DNA of 7,702 nucleotides, taken from contig DASUDX010000081.1 of NCBI GenBank assembly GCA_036275365.1, forward strand, positions 1-7,702, written 5' to 3'. The position numbers and the translations under genes are program-made. Positions 6,309 through 7,702 of the stretch are shown here, in pieces. The number at the start of each line of letters is the position of its first letter. Within the stretch, counting starts at the first letter, position 1. The notes below the pieces were generated by a model that saw nothing but the letters and a program-made list of their open reading frames with translations, had not been told where the DNA came from and ran no database searches. Source of the stretch: DASUDX01 sp036275365 (GTDB lineage Bacteria > Pseudomonadota > Gammaproteobacteria > Nevskiales > Nevskiaceae).

Positions 6309-7385
6309 ATGGTCGCCACCCTCTCGCGCCGTTCCCGCTCGTCCGAGGTGACGCCGCAGCGCCTGCTGCAGTCCATCGTCGAGGTCACCGAGCAGAAGGA
6401 CTGCAAGCGCTTCCGCATCAGCCTCGCCGATACCCTGCGCGAGATGCTGCCGCTGCAGGAGCTGCTGTTCGCCCGCCCGCTGCACGATGGCGACCAGGTG
6501 CACTTCCGGGTCGCCCACAGCGAGACCAGCCGGGCGCTGGCCGAGGCCCGTCTGCTGCCCCGGGTCAACGCCGGCGATCCCTCCCTGCTGGGGCCGCAGA
6601 ATGTGCTGGCGATGATGACCCACGGCTATCACCTGCAGATCGAGGGCAAGACCGCCATCGCCCTGCTGCCGGTGATCCATCGCGACACCCTGCAGGAAGT
6701 CCTGCTCGTGCGCGCCGAGGCCATCCCCAACGAGGCACTGACGGTGATGCGCGCCTTCACCCGCCTCTACCGCAACTTCATGGCCCTGATCATCGAGAGC
6801 GAGAAGGACCCGCTGACCGGCCTGTTCAACCGCAAGACTCTGGAGGTGCGGCTGGCGGCAATCCTGCGCGAGGCCGGCGAGCTCGGCGGCCAGCAGCCGG
6901 CGAGCAAGACCGAGCAGCGCCAGCCGGCACGGCGGCTGCGCAGCTTCCTGATCATCATCGACATCGATCATTTCAAGCGCATCAACGACACCCTCGGCCA
7001 TCTGTTCGGCGACGAGGTGATCATCCTGGTGACCCGGCTGATGCGCGAGGTGTTCCGCAACGAGGACGCGCTGTTCCGCTACGGCGGCGAGGAGTTCGTG
7101 GTGGCGATCCTGGCCGAGGACGAGGCGGGTGCCCGCGCCGCCGCCGAGCGCTTCCGCCAGAAGGTGGCGGCGCACCGCTTCCCCCAGCTCGACCAGGTCA
7201 CCATCAGCGCCGGCATGGTCGAGTTCCGCGAGGGCGATGTGGCCACCAGCCTGCTCGGCCATGCCGACCAGGCGCTCTACCACGCCAAGCGCAGCGGCCG
7301 GAACCGGGTGGTCACCTACGGCGATCTGCTGCGCGAGACCGGCACCGCGGCCGAGCCGGCCTACGGCGGGGTGGTTCTGTTCTAG
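6309..7385 (+). CDS. Diguanylate cyclase (GGDEF domain) with uncharacterised N-terminal sensor region
   Basis: Makes c-di-GMP from two GTP. The 358-residue protein has no signal peptide or membrane segment, so it is cytosolic. Residues 1 to about 166 are a probable sensory domain, possibly GAF-like; I do not recognise a ligand. The GGDEF domain runs from DPLTGLFNR (167) to about 335, with DIDHFKRINDTLGH for metal and base binding and the active-site variant GGEEF at 259-263, which is fully catalytic in known enzymes. RNED at 250-253, five residues before it, is an intact RxxD inhibitory site, so product feedback is likely. A Gln/Arg-rich insertion of about 15-20 residues follows the first helix of the domain. 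I chose ATG 6309 (GGA at 6298-6300 upstream); the frame extends to GTG 6249, directly abutting the tRNA end, which is unlikely as a start. It lies 60 bases after the tRNA and may share its transcript. Confidence 0.93.
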   Translation: MVATLSRRSRSSEVTPQRLLQSIVEVTEQKDCKRFRISLADTLREMLPLQELLFARPLHDGDQVHFRVAHSETSRALAEARLLPRVNAGDPSLLGPQNVLAMMTHGYHLQIEGKTAIALLPVIHRDTLQEVLLVRAEAIPNEALTVMRAFTRLYRNFMALIIESEKDPLTGLFNRKTLEVRLAAILREAGELGGQQPASKTEQRQPARRLRSFLIIIDIDHFKRINDTLGHLFGDEVIILVTRLMREVFRNEDALFRYGGEEFVVAILAEDEAGARAAAERFRQKVAAHRFPQLDQVTISAGMVEFREGDVATSLLGHADQALYHAKRSGRNRVVTYGDLLRETGTAAEPAYGGVVLF

Positions 7386-7386
7386 G

Positions 7387-7426
7387 CCCCTGTTCCGGCC
7401 CCCCTGTTCCAGCCGCCTGTTCCAGC
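7387..7426 (+). repeat. Three tandem 13-14 base direct repeats
   Basis: The core CCTGTTCC followed by G/A and GCC occurs three times, beginning at 7389, 7403 and 7416, so the spacing is 14 then 13 bases. It starts directly after the stop codon of the diguanylate cyclase gene. It is a small degenerate tandem array; I do not recognise it as a known repeat family. Confidence 0.75.
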
Positions 7427-7448
7427 CCCGAGCGGGTCCCGCCCGGGG
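7426..7448. terminator. GC-rich hairpin between convergent genes (first)
   Basis: CCCCGAGCGG (7426-7435) pairs with CCGCCCGGGG (7439-7448) across a three-base loop, with a single A-C mismatch. It is followed on the plus strand by a second hairpin. No T-run follows on either strand, so this is a candidate bidirectional terminator or 3'-end stabiliser rather than a textbook factor-independent terminator. Confidence 0.5.
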
Positions 7449-7449
7449 C

Positions 7450-7469
7450 GGCCCACCCGCCGGTGGGCC
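7450..7469. terminator. Perfect 8-bp hairpin between convergent genes (second)
   Basis: GGCCCACC (7450-7457) and GGTGGGCC (7462-7469) form a perfect eight-pair stem with a CGCC tetraloop, 11 bases from the coaX stop codon. Being symmetrical, it could end or protect transcripts arriving from either the cyclase gene or coaX. A T-run is missing. Confidence 0.55.
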
Positions 7470-7479
7470 AGGCGCGGCG

Positions 7480-7702
7480 CTAGCTGTCCTGCAGGAGCAG
7501 CCGCAGGCCCTCCAGCACACAGTGCGGGGCGCGCTGCCAGCGCGCCTCCAGCAGCGGCATCAGCTGGGCGGCGTCACCCCCATCCAGCCAGCAGTGGGCC
7601 CGGGCCGGCTGATCGGCGGCGATCAGCTCCAGCGCGCCCGCCGCCTGCAGCAACGGCCCCTGACGCACGCAGCTCTCGGTGTCGCGACCCAGCGCGCGGC
7701 TG
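7480..7702 (-). CDS. coaX: Type III pantothenate kinase, C-terminal part only
   Basis: CoaX phosphorylates pantothenate in the first step of CoA synthesis. Only the last 73 complete codons are visible; the 5' end lies beyond the right edge. The translation begins SRALGRDTESCVRQGPLLQAAG, matching the CoaX block in which LGRDTE-x-C-V-x-x-G lies before the last helices. It then continues with CWLDGGDAAQLMPLLEARW, the conserved GGDA segment, and APHCVLEGL near the C-terminus, ending at TAG (7482-7480). The GTG inside the visible part (7668) is an internal Val codon, not a start. The gene converges on the diguanylate cyclase gene. In pseudomonads coaX commonly follows birA, which would lie to the right. 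Confidence 0.88.
   Translation of the reverse strand, partial: SRALGRDTESCVRQGPLLQAAGALELIAADQPARAHCWLDGGDAAQLMPLLEARWQRAPHCVLEGLRLLLQDS

Noticed and set aside
6173..6320. tRNA-Thr as an attachment site for an integrated element
   Set aside because: No integrase, no repeated tRNA 3' end and no compositional break appear downstream within the window.
5909..6568. Minus-strand frame containing GGIRTRDRSLTRRVLYQLSY
   Set aside because: This peptide is the well-known artefact of translating a tRNA gene in antisense (here tRNA-Thr), often found in databases as a false protein.
6087..7520. Long minus-strand open frame opposite the diguanylate cyclase gene (477 residues)
   Set aside because: It is a shadow of the GGDEF gene and runs through the tRNA in antisense; its composition is low-complexity and no domain is seen.

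Overview
The window is GC-rich bacterial chromosome, most likely from a Pseudomonas-like gammaproteobacterium. The evidence is a Kef-type antiporter, an outer-membrane phospholipase A (PldA), an ABC-F protein of the Uup type, a type III pantothenate kinase (CoaX), a GGDEF diguanylate cyclase, and a tRNA-Thr gene with an encoded CCA end. The genus assignment is inference. I see no transposase, integrase, prophage gene, CRISPR array or rRNA.

Layout, left to right. Positions 1-1300 (minus) hold the N-terminal 433 codons of a Kef-type K+/H+ antiporter that runs off the left edge. A visibly AT-rich divergent intergenic stretch (1301-1470) separates it from an AbiEi-family winged-helix regulator (1471-2094, plus). 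That gene overlaps pldA (2091-3008, plus) by the four bases GTGA. PldA converges on msrA with one base between the stop codons. On the minus strand, transcription runs uup (6093 to 4210), a 130-base gap, msrB (4079 to 3588), then msrA (3591 to 3010). msrB and msrA also overlap by GTGA. tRNA-Thr(UGU) lies at 6173-6248, divergent from uup, and is followed after 60 bases by a diguanylate cyclase gene (6309-7385). A short gap with three direct repeats and two strong hairpins separates that gene from the convergent 3' end of coaX (7480 to the right edge).

How the genes fit together. The left-centre block is about the cell envelope and stress: a gated K+ efflux antiporter, a phospholipase of the outer membrane, and a pair of methionine sulfoxide reductases whose N-termini predict export by two routes (Tat for MsrB, Sec for MsrA). 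The right block is housekeeping and signalling: ribosome-associated Uup, a tRNA, c-di-GMP synthesis and CoA synthesis.

The most unusual arrangement is an AbiEi-type antitoxin or regulator gene with no AbiEii nucleotidyltransferase next to it, apparently translationally coupled to a phospholipase with an intact catalytic triad. This could be a remnant or a real functional pair; the sequence alone cannot decide. The rest is an ordinary chromosomal neighbourhood.
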